A stretch of DNA of 64,000 bases from Haloplanus salinus (GTDB lineage: Archaea > Halobacteriota > Halobacteria > Halobacteriales > Haloferacaceae): assembly GCF_003336245.1 (NCBI RefSeq), contig NZ_QPHM01000001.1, positions 1,116,001 through 1,180,000 on the forward strand. The letters are read 5' to 3'. Numbering within the stretch: position 1 is the stretch's first letter; every line of letters starts with the position of its first letter. The position numbers and the translations under genes were made by a program. The notes beneath the pieces are model-generated. The model saw nothing but the letters and a program-made list of their open reading frames with translations. It was not told the origin of the DNA and made no database searches. This document shows, in pieces, positions 36,936-45,881 of the stretch.

Positions 36936-37367
36936 GTGTCCGACCGCGTCGCCAGCGACGGGGATGCGGTGACCACGTATCGCGCCCGACTCGCCCGAAG
37001 CGGCGGCACTCGCCGGCCCTGCCTGCGCCTCCCCGACGAGGTAGCCGTCGACGCCGGCGACCTGATCCGTCTGGTCCTCGACGACACCGAATATCACGCG
37101 CGCGTCGAGGCCGACGCCCGAGGCACCTTGATTCGCGGCGCCGCCGACAACCGCCGCCTCGCACGGGCCGACGGCGAGGGCGCGAACCGCCTCGTCGAGT
37201 GGGTCCGTAGCACCGACCGCGAGACGGGACAGAGCGTCGACCTCGACGAGGTGACGCCGGGCTATCTCTACGGCGTGCGCGTCCCCGGGAGGCGGACGGT
37301 GTACGCCGTCACCCGCCAGCCCGACTCCTCGCTCTCCTCGATCGCCGAAAGGCTGGACGACCGCTAA
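36936..37367 (+). CDS. Haloarchaeal conserved protein (DUF7112-like)
   Basis: A GTG start at 36936, 2 nt after rps6e. 143 residues with the conserved block TTYRARLARSGGTRRPCLRL, a barrel-like middle, and LDEVTPGYLYGVRVPGRRTV near 110. I recall it as a haloarchaea-specific family (DUF7112) often next to rps6e. The small beta-rich fold and positive patches suggest nucleic-acid contact, but that is speculative. It overlaps the convergent membrane gene by 4 nt. Confidence 0.82.
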   Translation: MSDRVASDGDAVTTYRARLARSGGTRRPCLRLPDEVAVDAGDLIRLVLDDTEYHARVEADARGTLIRGAADNRRLARADGEGANRLVEWVRSTDRETGQSVDLDEVTPGYLYGVRVPGRRTVYAVTRQPDSSLSSIAERLDDR

Positions 37368-37669
37368 AGCTGGATGACGACTCCGGCGAGCAACAGCGCG
37401 CTCCCGAACCACAGCAGGGCCAGCACCCACGTCGGCTGGGCGCCGATGTCCACGCTCACGCCGAGCGGAGCCGCGTCCGGTCGCACGAGGCCGGCGGCCG
37501 CCGCGACGACGACGAGCAGGCTCATCACCACCGCCACGACGGGGAGCAGATCTATCGACGACCGCAGGGAGAGGGCGTTGCTCGAGAGTAACGCGAGGCC
37601 GAACAGGAGATACGTCAGCCGGGTGAAACGCGTTCGATCCACGGCCTCAACCACGGGGACCGAGGCCAA
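37364..37669 (-). CDS. Membrane protein, 101 aa
   Basis: Three predicted helices (about residues 16-35, 42-62 and 77-98), ending WFGSALLLAGVVIQL. It starts MASVPVVEAVDRTRFTRLTY, a cytoplasmic N-terminus. It is convergent with the DUF7112-like gene, with a 4-nt overlap of stop codons, and divergent from DUF5807. No family function is known to me. Confidence 0.7.
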   Translation of the reverse strand: MASVPVVEAVDRTRFTRLTYLLFGLALLSSNALSLRSSIDLLPVVAVVMSLLVVVAAAAGLVRPDAAPLGVSVDIGAQPTWVLALLWFGSALLLAGVVIQL

Positions 37670-37730
37670 AACCCCGTCGCCGTCGCGTCCGAAACGACCG
37701 TTCTTTACCGCTCGACCGCCATCGTCCGGT

Positions 37731-38153
37731 ATGACCGACTCCGACCTCGACGCGTTCCTCGCGGGCGACCGCCTCGACCACGTCGTCCTCTATCTCACCG
37801 ACGACGCCCTCGGCGACGGGGGGACCGTCGCGGACTACGGCACGCCGGTCGACGGCGGCGTCGTCCTCGTGGTCCCCGGCGAGAAGGGCCGCCGGCTGTT
37901 CTCGGCCGGCACCGGCATGGACGCCATGGAGTTCGCGAAGCGGGCGATGGGCACGGAAGGCGACATCGACCGTGACCTGACCGGGGGTACTTGCCCCGAC
38001 TGTGGCGAGGGCGCGACCTACGTCCTCGCGTTCGCGGAGGCACGGAACGAGGAGGTCGGCGGCATCTACGCGGAGGGCGACGTGATCCACGCCTACGCCG
38101 CCTGTCCCGACGGCACCGCCTTCTCCGATCGGTGGGTCGTAGATGAGGCGTAG
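37731..38153 (+). CDS. DUF5807 family protein
   Basis: 140 residues from the ATG at 37731 (MTDSDLDAFLAGDRLDHVVL). The block GMDAMEFAKRAMGTEGDIDR, then LTGGTCPDCGEGATYVLAFA, and a later CPDGTAF identify this haloarchaea-only family. CPDC and the later Cys may bind zinc. Function is unknown. The stop abuts the convergent DHH gene (38153/38154). The in-frame extension upstream overlaps the divergent membrane gene and is rejected. Confidence 0.85.
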   Translation: MTDSDLDAFLAGDRLDHVVLYLTDDALGDGGTVADYGTPVDGGVVLVVPGEKGRRLFSAGTGMDAMEFAKRAMGTEGDIDRDLTGGTCPDCGEGATYVLAFAEARNEEVGGIYAEGDVIHAYAACPDGTAFSDRWVVDEA

Positions 38154-39353
38154 TTACCCACCCGTCTCGCCGTCGGCCGCGTCCGTCGCGGCCTCGGCGA
38201 CCCGCTCGAACGCCGCCAAGATCACTCGCTTGGTCGCCTGTCCCTCCGTCGTCCAGTGGTGGGCGTAGTCCAGCATGTCGTCGTAGATGTCGGGCTTGCA
38301 GCCCGCGGCGCGGGGGTGTCCGCCGCCGTTCACCAGGCCCGCCACCTCGTGGGCGCGCTCGAACCCCTCGCTGCCCCGGATGCTGGCGCTCCCGGCGGGT
38401 TTGACGATCACCGCGGCGTCGGCGCCCCGCTCCCGGAGCGCCTCGGCCACCTCGTTCTGTGAACACCGGCCGTAGGTGACGCCGACGGTCCACGGCCCTA
38501 CGGATTCCAGTTCCGCGCGGTCGACGGCCGCCTCGATCAGTCGCTCCTTCTCGACGCGCCGGTGGTCGAGGAAGTCACGGACCGGCGCCGGCAGTTCGGG
38601 GCCGTACCGCCCGACGACGGTCACGTACTCCTCGGCGCTCGCCCAGTGGCTGTAGTCGGCCAGGTCGTCGCTGCGGGGGTCCGTCTTGATCCAGAGGTCG
38701 TGATCCCGCGTGACCGCCGCGAGGTCGGCGAGATGGTCCGGGAAGTCGTAGTCGAGGGAGCGAAGCGCCACGTCGGCGGTGCACTCCTCGTCGCTCTCGC
38801 CGACGACGAGGTCGACGCCCGCCTCACGGACCGCCGTAGCGACGTCGTCGTCCCACTGGTGGTGGTCGAACCACCGCACCGTCCCGGCGCGGTCGGCCAC
38901 CGCCGCCACCACCTCGATCACCGAGTCGTCGTCCGGACAGAGGTCACAGACGAAGACGTCGACGCCGGGGTCGGCGTACTCCGCGACGCGTTCGAGGGCG
39001 TCGTCGAGGGAGTGCGGGCTGGCGGTGACGAGACCGACCGGGGAGGCCTCGCGGTCCGCGTCGTCCCCATCGTCGTCGGCCGTCAGGTCCGGGTCGGCAC
39101 GCGCCGCCAGCGACGCCTCGAACGGCGCCACGTCGAGGGCGGCGTCGTAGCGTTCGCGGAGCAAGGCGACACAGCCGAGGCCGTCGGCGTCGCCGTCGGC
39201 CACGACCACCGCCTCGGCACCCGCGATGGTGTCGCGGGCGCGGCGGTCGGCGTACTCCTCGTCGAGCGAGTCGGGGTAGAAGAAGCCAGCACCGGGGAGC
39301 CGCGACTTCCGCGAGAGCGAGAGCGCGTCCGAATCGATCAGGTCGTCGTCCAT
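38154..39353 (-). CDS. DHH/DHHA1 phosphoesterase (RecJ-like)
   Basis: 399 residues. The DHH domain has VVVADGDADGLGCVALL (metal-binding Asp pair, about 50), VFVCDLCPDDDSV (about 132) and the name motif WFDHHQWDD (about 160). The DHHA1 domain ends with the substrate-binding VNGGGHPRAAG near 350. The family hydrolyses single-stranded nucleic acid, nanoRNA or cyclic dinucleotides with Mn2+. This short two-domain form, without OB folds, is closer to archaeal RecJ-like or NrnA enzymes. An acidic insert (DLTADDDGDDADRE, about 90-105) looks like a haloadaptive loop. Confidence 0.88.
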   Translation of the reverse strand: MDDDLIDSDALSLSRKSRLPGAGFFYPDSLDEEYADRRARDTIAGAEAVVVADGDADGLGCVALLRERYDAALDVAPFEASLAARADPDLTADDDGDDADREASPVGLVTASPHSLDDALERVAEYADPGVDVFVCDLCPDDDSVIEVVAAVADRAGTVRWFDHHQWDDDVATAVREAGVDLVVGESDEECTADVALRSLDYDFPDHLADLAAVTRDHDLWIKTDPRSDDLADYSHWASAEEYVTVVGRYGPELPAPVRDFLDHRRVEKERLIEAAVDRAELESVGPWTVGVTYGRCSQNEVAEALRERGADAAVIVKPAGSASIRGSEGFERAHEVAGLVNGGGHPRAAGCKPDIYDDMLDYAHHWTTEGQATKRVILAAFERVAEAATDAADGETGG

Positions 39354-39402
39354 ACCGGCCGGATGCGGGGCGTGGGGAAGTATTCCGCGGTCCGAGGGCG
39401 TC

Positions 39403-39867
39403 TCAGGCCGCGGCGCCCTCGCCCCGGCCGCGTTCGCTCTCGTCGAGTTGGCGCACGGTCAACACGGGCACGGGACAGGTGCGGACGACTCGTTCGGCGA
39501 CGCTCCCGATGAGGAAGCGGTTCTCGCCGTGACGTCCGCGGGTCCCCATCGCCACCACGTCGGCGTCGTGTTCGACCGCGTACTCGCGGATCACCGTCGC
39601 CGGTCGCCCCTCGCGGACCGCGGTCGTCACCGGGCGGTCGGCCGCGGCGACCACCTCCCGGAGCGCCTCCTCCCCGGAATCGTCGAGGGCGGCGCGCATC
39701 TCCTCGCGCACCCGTTCGGGCGAGGATTCGACCTCGCCCTCGTCGACGACGTAGAGCGCGTGGACCGTCGCGTCGAACCGCTCGGCGAAGTCGAGGGCGA
39801 CGCGGACGGCCCGGCGGACGCTCTCGGAGCCGTCGGTAGCGATGACGATGTGGTCGAACGTGGGCAT
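39403..39867 (-). CDS. Universal stress protein (ATP-binding type)
   Basis: 154 residues, MPTFDHIVIATDGSESVRRA. The C-terminal nucleotide-binding motif GTRGRHGENRFLIGSVAERV (about 113-132) has the G-2x-G-9x-G(S/T) pattern of ATP-binding UspA proteins. A short acidic tail follows. An ATG one codon upstream is also possible. It is divergent from another Usp gene, with about 80 bp shared between their starts. Confidence 0.9.
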   Translation of the reverse strand: MPTFDHIVIATDGSESVRRAVRVALDFAERFDATVHALYVVDEGEVESSPERVREEMRAALDDSGEEALREVVAAADRPVTTAVREGRPATVIREYAVEHDADVVAMGTRGRHGENRFLIGSVAERVVRTCPVPVLTVRQLDESERGRGEGAAA

Positions 39868-39948
39868 CATACCTCGGCGTTCGGCCGGTCGGTCCATAAA
39901 ACGCCCCGATGGGGAGCGTTTTTGCCCGTGGCCCGCGCACGCAACGGC

Positions 39949-40401
39949 ATGACCGTTCCGCTCTCGCCCTCGCTCGTGCTCGTGCCCGTCGACGGGAGCG
40001 AAGAGTCGCTCTCGGCCGTCGCGTACGCGACGGCCATCGCCGCCGAGTACGACGCCACGGTCCACGCGCTCTACGTCGTCAGCGAGGACGTGGCCCGCGC
40101 CATCGACGCCGGCGCCGTCGACGACGCGTCGCTCGCGGCCGACACCGAGTCCTTTCTCGAGGCCGTCGTCGACGTCGTCGACGGCGCGGACGTGCCGCTC
40201 TCGACGTCGATGGCCTACGGCTTCTCGACCCGTCAGCTCTCGCGGCATCCGGGTAGCGTCGTCCTCGACACCGCGGAGGAACTCGGCGCCGACTTCGTGG
40301 TCGTCCCGCGTGAGCCCGTCTCCGGCGACCCCGACGAGGTGCTCGCGAAGGCCGCCGAGTACGTCCTCCTCTACGCGAGCCAGCCGGTTCTATCCGTCTA
40401 G
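39949..40401 (+). CDS. Universal stress protein (no clear ATP motif)
   Basis: 150 residues, MTVPLSPSLVLVPVDGSEES. The Usp fold is clear in VLVPVDGSEESLSAVAYATA and AEELGADFVVVPREPVSGDP. The G-2x-G-9x-G nucleotide loop is replaced by PREPVSGDPDEVLAKAAEYV, so it may not bind ATP. It lies next to two other Usp genes. Its 3' end overlaps the convergent acetyltransferase by 12 nt. Confidence 0.87.
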   Translation: MTVPLSPSLVLVPVDGSEESLSAVAYATAIAAEYDATVHALYVVSEDVARAIDAGAVDDASLAADTESFLEAVVDVVDGADVPLSTSMAYGFSTRQLSRHPGSVVLDTAEELGADFVVVPREPVSGDPDEVLAKAAEYVLLYASQPVLSV

Positions 40402-40929
40402 GCGGATCGCCATCTCGTGTTCGAAGCTCTCGGTGTCGCTGGCGACGAAGCCGACCTTCTCGTACAGCGAGATGGCCGGGTCGTTCCAGCGCTCGACGGT
40501 GAGCCAGACGCGCTCGACCCCCGCCGCGCGCCCGGCACCGAGGAGCGTCTCGATGACGTGCGTGCCGATGCCCGCGCCCTGGTACTCCTGGAGGACGAAG
40601 ATGGCGAGTTCGGCGGTCGCCGCCGGCTCGTCGGGGACGAGCGTCGCGTGCCCGACGACGGCGTCGCCGTAGTTCGCGACGACGTTCACCGTCTCCGGGC
40701 CGGTGATCGCGTCCAGCCAGTCGGCGATGCGCTCCTCGCCCGTCGGTGGGATGCCCTGTGCCCGGTCCGCGGGGTCGAACGCCTCGTACATCGCCATCAG
40801 TGCGTCGTGGTCCCGCGCCTCGTCGTAGCGTCGCACCGTGATCGCTCGCGCCTCGCGGTCGTCGAACGTCGCCGGTGGCTCGGGGAACGGCCCGGCCGGC
40901 TCGTCGGGGTAGGCGTCGTCGTCGCTCAT
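40390..40929 (-). CDS. GNAT-family N-acetyltransferase
   Basis: 179 residues. After an acidic Pro-rich N-terminus, the GNAT core begins at ITVRRYDEARDHDALMAMYE. The acetyl-CoA loop is LQEYQGAGIGTHVIETLLGA (Q/RxxGxG/A, about 117-136), and motif B is WNDPAISLYEKVGF near 150. The substrate is unknown. It overlaps the upstream Usp gene by 4 nt on the same strand, so the two are co-translated. Confidence 0.87.
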   Translation of the reverse strand: MSDDDAYPDEPAGPFPEPPATFDDREARAITVRRYDEARDHDALMAMYEAFDPADRAQGIPPTGEERIADWLDAITGPETVNVVANYGDAVVGHATLVPDEPAATAELAIFVLQEYQGAGIGTHVIETLLGAGRAAGVERVWLTVERWNDPAISLYEKVGFVASDTESFEHEMAIRLDG

Positions 40930-41294
40930 CGGACGAGCGTCACCGAAACGTGGGAGTTCAGCAGAACGAACTCGGCGATACCGCCCAGTTTGATCTTGCC
41001 CATCGGGCTGGTCTCGCCGCCGCCCAGGACGATCCGATCGAACCCCTCGCGTTCGGCCAGATCGACCAGCTGGCTTCCGGGGTCGCCGTCCAGATGCCGT
41101 ACCGGTGCCGCCATGTCCGCCTCGTCAAGGACGGTCTGCGTCCGCTCCTCGATGGTCGCGGGATCGACCTCGGTCGCCGGGTTTCGGAGGATCGCGACCG
41201 TCAGGTCGTCGCCCGTCTCGGCGACGCGCTCGACCGTACGCTCCAGGGCGCGGGTCGAGTCGTCGCTCCCGCCGATGCCCAGCAGTAACTTCAT
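40926..41294 (-). CDS. Short universal stress protein
   Basis: 122 residues from the ATG at 41294: MKLLLGIGGSDDSTRALERT. The fold ends with RIVLGGGETSPMGKIKLGGI and AEFVLLNSHVSVTLVR, a shortened nucleotide loop. It is the third Usp gene within 2 kb. Its stop region overlaps the acetyltransferase start. Open sequence upstream of this ATG is antisense to DUF5806 and is not coding. Confidence 0.87.
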   Translation of the reverse strand: MKLLLGIGGSDDSTRALERTVERVAETGDDLTVAILRNPATEVDPATIEERTQTVLDEADMAAPVRHLDGDPGSQLVDLAEREGFDRIVLGGGETSPMGKIKLGGIAEFVLLNSHVSVTLVR

Positions 41295-41399
41295 GCCCGA
41301 CACCTCGTGAGCGCGAGTGAAAAAGGTACGCGACACGTCGTCCGACGACCGGCAGACACCGACGGAACCCTTTTGAACCGGCGAGCGGAACCCCGGCGT

Positions 41400-41990
41400 A
41401 TGAGCGACGACTCGCAGGCCGACGGGGACGGCGACGACCCCGCGGCCGCGGCCACGGCCACATCGGCGTCGGACGCCGGAGCGCCGGCCGACGCCGGCGA
41501 CCTGCCGCCCGACGTACGCAAGTACGAACGCTTCAAGAAGATGGACGGCGCGCAGTACGACCGCGTCAACGACTTCCTCCGCGATCGAACGTACGTCACC
41601 GCTCGCGAGTGGGCCATCGCTCGTCTCTGTGTCGACTTCCGCACCGAGACCGGCGTCGAGATGACGAAGATCGGCGAGAACTTGCCCGAACTCGTCCCCT
41701 TCATGACCGACACCTACTCGCCGCAGGCGGTCAACCAGGCGCGGGCTTCCTTCGAGGAGAAGGTCCAGAAGGCCGGGGCGACCTTCCTCTACGGCGCCAT
41801 GTCCGGCTTCTTCACCGCGGAAGAGCTGGACGAGATGATGTACGAGGTGACCGAAGTGGCGAAGTTCCTGCTGGAGGTGGAGGGCGTCGACCTCTCGGTC
41901 GCCGAGGAACTCGACGCCGAGGACCGCGTCTCCGAGGTCATGCGCGAGGTGCGCGAGTCGAGCGAGGCGCTCCGTGACGACCTCGATTAA
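41400..41990 (+). CDS. DUF5806 family protein
   Basis: 196 residues. The N-terminal 35 are an Ala/Asp-rich disordered stretch. The conserved helical domain starts at VRKYERFKKMDGAQYDRVND and includes TYVTAREWAIARLCVDFRTE and LPELVPFMTDTYSPQAVNQA. This is the haloarchaeal DUF5806 family. Its function is unknown, and it is cytoplasmic and all-helical. The gene overlaps the convergent dihydroorotase gene by 4 nt. Confidence 0.88.
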   Translation: MSDDSQADGDGDDPAAAATATSASDAGAPADAGDLPPDVRKYERFKKMDGAQYDRVNDFLRDRTYVTAREWAIARLCVDFRTETGVEMTKIGENLPELVPFMTDTYSPQAVNQARASFEEKVQKAGATFLYGAMSGFFTAEELDEMMYEVTEVAKFLLEVEGVDLSVAEELDAEDRVSEVMREVRESSEALRDDLD

Positions 41991-43285
41991 CCCCTGACGT
42001 TCACGCCGTCGGCCGATCCGAAGGTTCCCATTACGCCGTCGTAGACGCGGGTCCCGCGTACCAACGTCCACTCGGGGAAGACGCCCGGCCGCCCCTCGAA
42101 CGGCGTCCACCCACATTTCGAGTGGAGCCGTCCCCCCCTGATCGGTCGTGCCCGATCGAGATCGTACAGCGCCAGGTCGGCGTCCATCCCCGCCGCCACC
42201 CGCCCCTTCCGGTCGAGGTCGAACGTCTCGGCCGGCGTCGCCGCCGTCAGGTCCCGGACGCGCTCGGCCGTCAGGGGACCGTCGAGCGTCTCCGCGAGGA
42301 GCAAGGGCACCATCGTCTCGACGCCGGGCACGCCGCTAGGGGCGTCGAGGAGCGTCGTCTCTTTCTCCGCGCGCGTGTGCGGGGCGTGGTCCGTAGCGAT
42401 CAGGTCGGCCCGGCCGCGGACGACCCGGTCGTAGAGGGCCGCACGGCGCTTCTCGCTCCGGAGCGGCGGGTTCATCCGCCCGAACGTGCCCAGATCACCT
42501 AGGTCGTCCCGAGAGAGCAGGCAGTGGTGTGGCGTCACCTCGCAGGTCACGGCGTCGGGGGCGTCGGCGACGATGTCGACCGCCTCGGGCGTGCTGGTGT
42601 GGGCGACGTGGAGGCGCGCGCCGGCGTCGACGCCGATTTCGACGGCGCGTTCGACGGCCGCGATTTCGGCGGCGGCGGCGCGATAGGCGCTCCACGCGTC
42701 GGCGTCCGCGCCCCGGCCCGTCCCCTCGCCCGCCCGGTCCCGAGCGCCCGGATCGAACAGCGTCGCGTCCTCCGCGTGGACGGTGACGGGGACGCCCGCC
42801 TCGCTCGCGCGGTGGACCGCGTCCTCGAACAGGTCGCCGTCGATGCCCATCTCGCCCGTCGAATCCGCGAGGAAGACTTCCCCGAGGGCGAAGACCGGGC
42901 GGTCGAGCAGCGTTTCGGGGTCCCAGTCGGGCGTGACGCCGCCGTTGATGCCGTAGTCGACCAGCGCGTCGTCGGCACAGAGCTCCTTCTGGTCGTACGC
43001 GGCCCCCGTCGTCGTCGGCGGATCGGTGTTGGGCTGGTCGACGACGGTCGTGACCCCGCCCGCGGCGGCGCTCCGGGAGCCGGTGCGCCAAGTCTCCTTG
43101 TGCGGGGCACCGGGCTCCCGGAAGTGGACGTGGGCGTCGACGGCGCCGGGAAGCAGGAGTCGTTCGTCGGCGTCGACGACTTCGCCCTCCGCCGTCAGAT
43201 CGGTGCCGACGGCGTCGATGCGCTCCCCGTCGATCCGAACGTCGCGCACGCGGCCGTCGGCCAGCGTCGCGTTCCGTACGAGCAT
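41987..43285 (-). CDS. pyrC: Dihydroorotase
   Basis: 432 residues. This amidohydrolase closes N-carbamoyl-aspartate to dihydroorotate in pyrimidine synthesis. Metal ligands are visible: HxH in DAHVHFREPG (about 52-54), His in VTVHAEDA and VAHTSTPEA, and the catalytic Asp in LIATDHAPHTRAEK near 300. The usual carboxylated Lys region (VFALGEVFLADSTG) has no Lys at the expected spot, as in type I enzymes where Asp or Glu can stand in. It also resembles allantoinase, but HFREPG and DHAPH support PyrC. Confidence 0.92.
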   Translation of the reverse strand: MLVRNATLADGRVRDVRIDGERIDAVGTDLTAEGEVVDADERLLLPGAVDAHVHFREPGAPHKETWRTGSRSAAAGGVTTVVDQPNTDPPTTTGAAYDQKELCADDALVDYGINGGVTPDWDPETLLDRPVFALGEVFLADSTGEMGIDGDLFEDAVHRASEAGVPVTVHAEDATLFDPGARDRAGEGTGRGADADAWSAYRAAAAEIAAVERAVEIGVDAGARLHVAHTSTPEAVDIVADAPDAVTCEVTPHHCLLSRDDLGDLGTFGRMNPPLRSEKRRAALYDRVVRGRADLIATDHAPHTRAEKETTLLDAPSGVPGVETMVPLLLAETLDGPLTAERVRDLTAATPAETFDLDRKGRVAAGMDADLALYDLDRARPIRGGRLHSKCGWTPFEGRPGVFPEWTLVRGTRVYDGVMGTFGSADGVNVRG

Positions 43286-43309
43286 ACCGACACGTGTTCC
43301 CGCGGCGTC

Positions 43310-43999
43310 CTAAGTGTGCCCGTTCCCGATCCGGCGGACGGTCGTCGGGTCGTCGCCGACGAGTGCCCGCTCGACCGCCTCGATCACCGGATCGGGAGCA
43401 CTCGGGCCGCCCGCCGCCGCGACGCTCCCGACGCTCGTCGGGTCGAACGGCTGCCCGAGGGCGTCGTACACCGCGTCGAGGACGGCCGCGAACGCCGCTC
43501 GGTCGTCGACCACGACGCAACCGGCGACGAGGGCGGCGTCGGTCCGGACTCGCTGGGCGACCCCCACGACCTTGCCGCCACACTGGAGCGAGTGGCTGCC
43601 CGGACAGAACGCGTCGGGGGGTTCGCCGGGGACGGCGTCGACGCCGAGGCTCGCGAGCGCCCGCCGCAAGCGCTCGACCGTCGCGTCGTATCGCTCGTCG
43701 AGGCCGGCCCGCGGGTCCGTGACGGGGAGGGCGCCCGCGAACGCGACGGTCGAGCCGGTGTAGGCGACGGCCCGGCCGCCGACCGACCGTTCGACCGGTT
43801 CGAACCCGCGTTCGCGGGCGGCCGCGACGGCACGGTCGTAGCCCGGTTCGGCCGCCTCGCGCCGCCCGAACGCCACCTGGCGGTGCGGCGCCCACACGCG
43901 GACCGCCGGCTCCCCCGTCCGGCCCGTGCGGTCGAGCAGCGTCCGGGTTCGCTCCCGATCCGCCGAAATCGTCGTCGCTCGACCCCTGATGACGCGCAT
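43310..43999 (-). CDS. Lipoate-protein ligase A-like protein
   Basis: 229 residues from the ATG at 43999 (MRVIRGRATTISADRERTRT). The biotin/lipoate ligase fold is marked by VERSVGGRAVAYTGSTVAFA (lipoyl-binding RxxGG, about 72-91) and LQCGGKVVGVAQRVR with the catalytic Lys (about 150). It is shorter than bacterial LplA and would need a separate C-terminal partner for ligase activity. It could also be an octanoyltransferase (LipM-like); I see no clear nucleophilic Cys beyond FCPGSHSLQCG, which contains two. No gene for a lipoylated complex is adjacent. Confidence 0.8.
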   Translation of the reverse strand: MRVIRGRATTISADRERTRTLLDRTGRTGEPAVRVWAPHRQVAFGRREAAEPGYDRAVAAARERGFEPVERSVGGRAVAYTGSTVAFAGALPVTDPRAGLDERYDATVERLRRALASLGVDAVPGEPPDAFCPGSHSLQCGGKVVGVAQRVRTDAALVAGCVVVDDRAAFAAVLDAVYDALGQPFDPTSVGSVAAAGGPSAPDPVIEAVERALVGDDPTTVRRIGNGHT

Positions 44000-44154
44000 G
44001 ACTCGCTGCAGGTGCCGAACGGGCAAAACCGTGTGGCTCGCGCGGCTCGCTCCGACGTGGCGCCGACCCGGGAGCGGTCGCTCCCCGGCGACGCGGACGG
44101 GCCGCCCGACGACCCACCGGTACTGACTTACAACGACCCGCCTCAGGAGGGAGT

Positions 44155-44976
44155 ATGGTCACGGTTCCGGCGTCGACGCTCGCGAACTATCGGCGCTTCT
44201 CGCTCTACAACTCGCCGTACGCCGCCCACGACCGCGGCTGTGCTATCGACCTGTACCCCGCGGACAACCGGGGCCGGGGACTCTCGCCCGTCGCGGGCGA
44301 AGTCGTCGACACCCGCACCGTCCGCGTCCCCGACCGACCGTACGCCGTCGCCGAGGACCACCTCGTCCTGATCGACACGGGCGAGTCCGTCGCTCGGGTG
44401 CTCCACGTCGACCCCGCGGTGTCGCCCGGCGACCGGATCGGCGTCGGCGACTCGCTCGGCGAGATGGTTCGCTCCGGCTTCTTCGGGCCGTGGGTCGACA
44501 ACCACGTCCACCTCGGCTTCCGCGAGCCGGACGCGAACCCCTACCGCGCCGCGGGGTCGCTCCCCGTCGACGTCGACGTGGCCGTCCGCCCCCTCGACTG
44601 GGACGGGACCGGCGTCGTCCGCGAGGCCGGCGAGACGTACGTCGTCCTCGACGAACCGCGGCATCCGAACCCGGGGACGTGGGCCGGGCTGACCGCCGGG
44701 CCGGGGCTCGTCCTCGACGGTGGCTGTCCCCACTACGACGGCGGCGGCGTCCTGCCCGGCGCCGACGGCCCCGTCTCGCTCGCGGGGTCACGCATCGGCG
44801 TCGCCGACGGACGCGACGTGACGTGGGACGACGTGACGCTGTGCGCGAACGGGGAACCGATCCGGGGACTGTCGCTTTTCGTCGCCCGCGACGCCGCCTT
44901 CGGGGCGAAGCTCGTCTGCCCGGGCCACGGGTTCGCCGTCGGCGACCGGCTCACGGTGGCGGTCGATCGGTCGTGA
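44155..44976 (+). CDS. M23-like (lysostaphin-fold) protein
   Basis: 273 residues, no signal peptide. The sequences RGCAIDLYPADNRGRGLSPV (about 24-43), then VAEDHLVLIDTGES and VDNHVHLGFREPDANPYRAA (about 117-136), match the order H/G..D then HxH of M23/LytM-type peptidases. The C-terminal part (about 150-273) is beta-rich and unidentified. Because archaea lack murein and the protein has no export signal, peptidase activity on peptidoglycan is unlikely. The fold could serve another hydrolytic or binding role. It is a stand-alone gene. Confidence 0.68.
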   Translation: MVTVPASTLANYRRFSLYNSPYAAHDRGCAIDLYPADNRGRGLSPVAGEVVDTRTVRVPDRPYAVAEDHLVLIDTGESVARVLHVDPAVSPGDRIGVGDSLGEMVRSGFFGPWVDNHVHLGFREPDANPYRAAGSLPVDVDVAVRPLDWDGTGVVREAGETYVVLDEPRHPNPGTWAGLTAGPGLVLDGGCPHYDGGGVLPGADGPVSLAGSRIGVADGRDVTWDDVTLCANGEPIRGLSLFVARDAAFGAKLVCPGHGFAVGDRLTVAVDRS

Positions 44977-45067
44977 TCACGGCGCGCTCCCGGCCGTCGA
45001 GCCAGTTCAGTGGGAACCGCACACGCCCACCGGGGGCTTTTGACTCCCCTACTCCAACGGTGGGGCG

Positions 45068-45739
45068 ATGAGCGACGACCCCGAGGTACCGGAGCGCCCC
45101 GCCGACCGCGAATCCCCGGTCGGCGAACCGGTCGTCCGCGCCGATCCGGCGGTGACGGGCGAGCGGGCGACCGACGCCGTCGGCTTCGACCCCGACGACC
45201 CCGGAAGCGTCCAGCGTGCCGCCGACACCGTGCGCTCCTTCGCGGAGAACACCGTCGGCTCCGAGGACCACGTCTACATGCTTCGGGGTGCGGCGGCGTG
45301 TGCCGCGCTGGTGCGTGGCGTCGGCTCCTACAAGGCGGCCGCGGAGCGCGCCGGCGGCGACGTCTCCGTCGCCTTCATCCGCAAGTGGGCGCGGGTACAC
45401 GACCTGCCACGGGCTATCCGCCGGCACGTCGCACGCGGGACCATCGCCCCCACCGCCGCCAAACACATCGCGCGCGTCGCGGGCGACGACCGGTACGCGC
45501 TGGCGTGGGCGACGCTCGAACACGGCCTCACAGTCCGCGAGATTCGTCGCCTCGCAAGCGAGGTGGGCAACGGCACGGACGTCGAGAGCGCGCTGTCGGA
45601 GCGTGGCCTCACGTTCGGCCGCATGGGGGTGACCCTGCCGTCGGATCAGTACGTCGAACTCCGGCGTCGGGCGTCGGTCGAGAACCGCGACCCCGACGGG
45701 CTGGTCGCGGACGCGCTCGACGAGTTTCTGGAGCTGTGA
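45068..45739 (+). CDS. Haloarchaeal HTH-containing protein (DUF7119-like)
   Basis: 223 residues. A disordered N-terminus (about 1-55) is followed by a helical segment with HTH character: AAERAGGDVSVAFIRKWARV, then AIRRHVARGTIAPTAAKHIA, recalling ParB/KorB or SAM-like helices. A C-terminal ribbon-helix-helix-like stretch follows (VTLPSDQYVELRRRASVENR DPDGLVADALDEFLEL). It probably binds DNA. I recall the family as haloarchaea-only with unknown targets. Stand-alone transcription is likely. Confidence 0.78.
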   Translation: MSDDPEVPERPADRESPVGEPVVRADPAVTGERATDAVGFDPDDPGSVQRAADTVRSFAENTVGSEDHVYMLRGAAACAALVRGVGSYKAAAERAGGDVSVAFIRKWARVHDLPRAIRRHVARGTIAPTAAKHIARVAGDDRYALAWATLEHGLTVREIRRLASEVGNGTDVESALSERGLTFGRMGVTLPSDQYVELRRRASVENRDPDGLVADALDEFLEL

Positions 45740-45881
45740 TACGGTGTCTCGTAACTGGTTGCTGGTAGTTCGGCGAGACGGTCCGGCGAACCACCGGTAC
45801 TGACTCACGATACGCCGTACGAGGGTCGGTTCCGTCGGCCACGCCTCCGACGCTATCGGGACGGCACGACACCGACTCGAT

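Noticed and set aside
39403-41294. Three universal stress genes as a novel stress island
   Set aside because: Haloarchaea carry many Usp genes, often clustered, and nothing in this group is unusual apart from one missing nucleotide loop.
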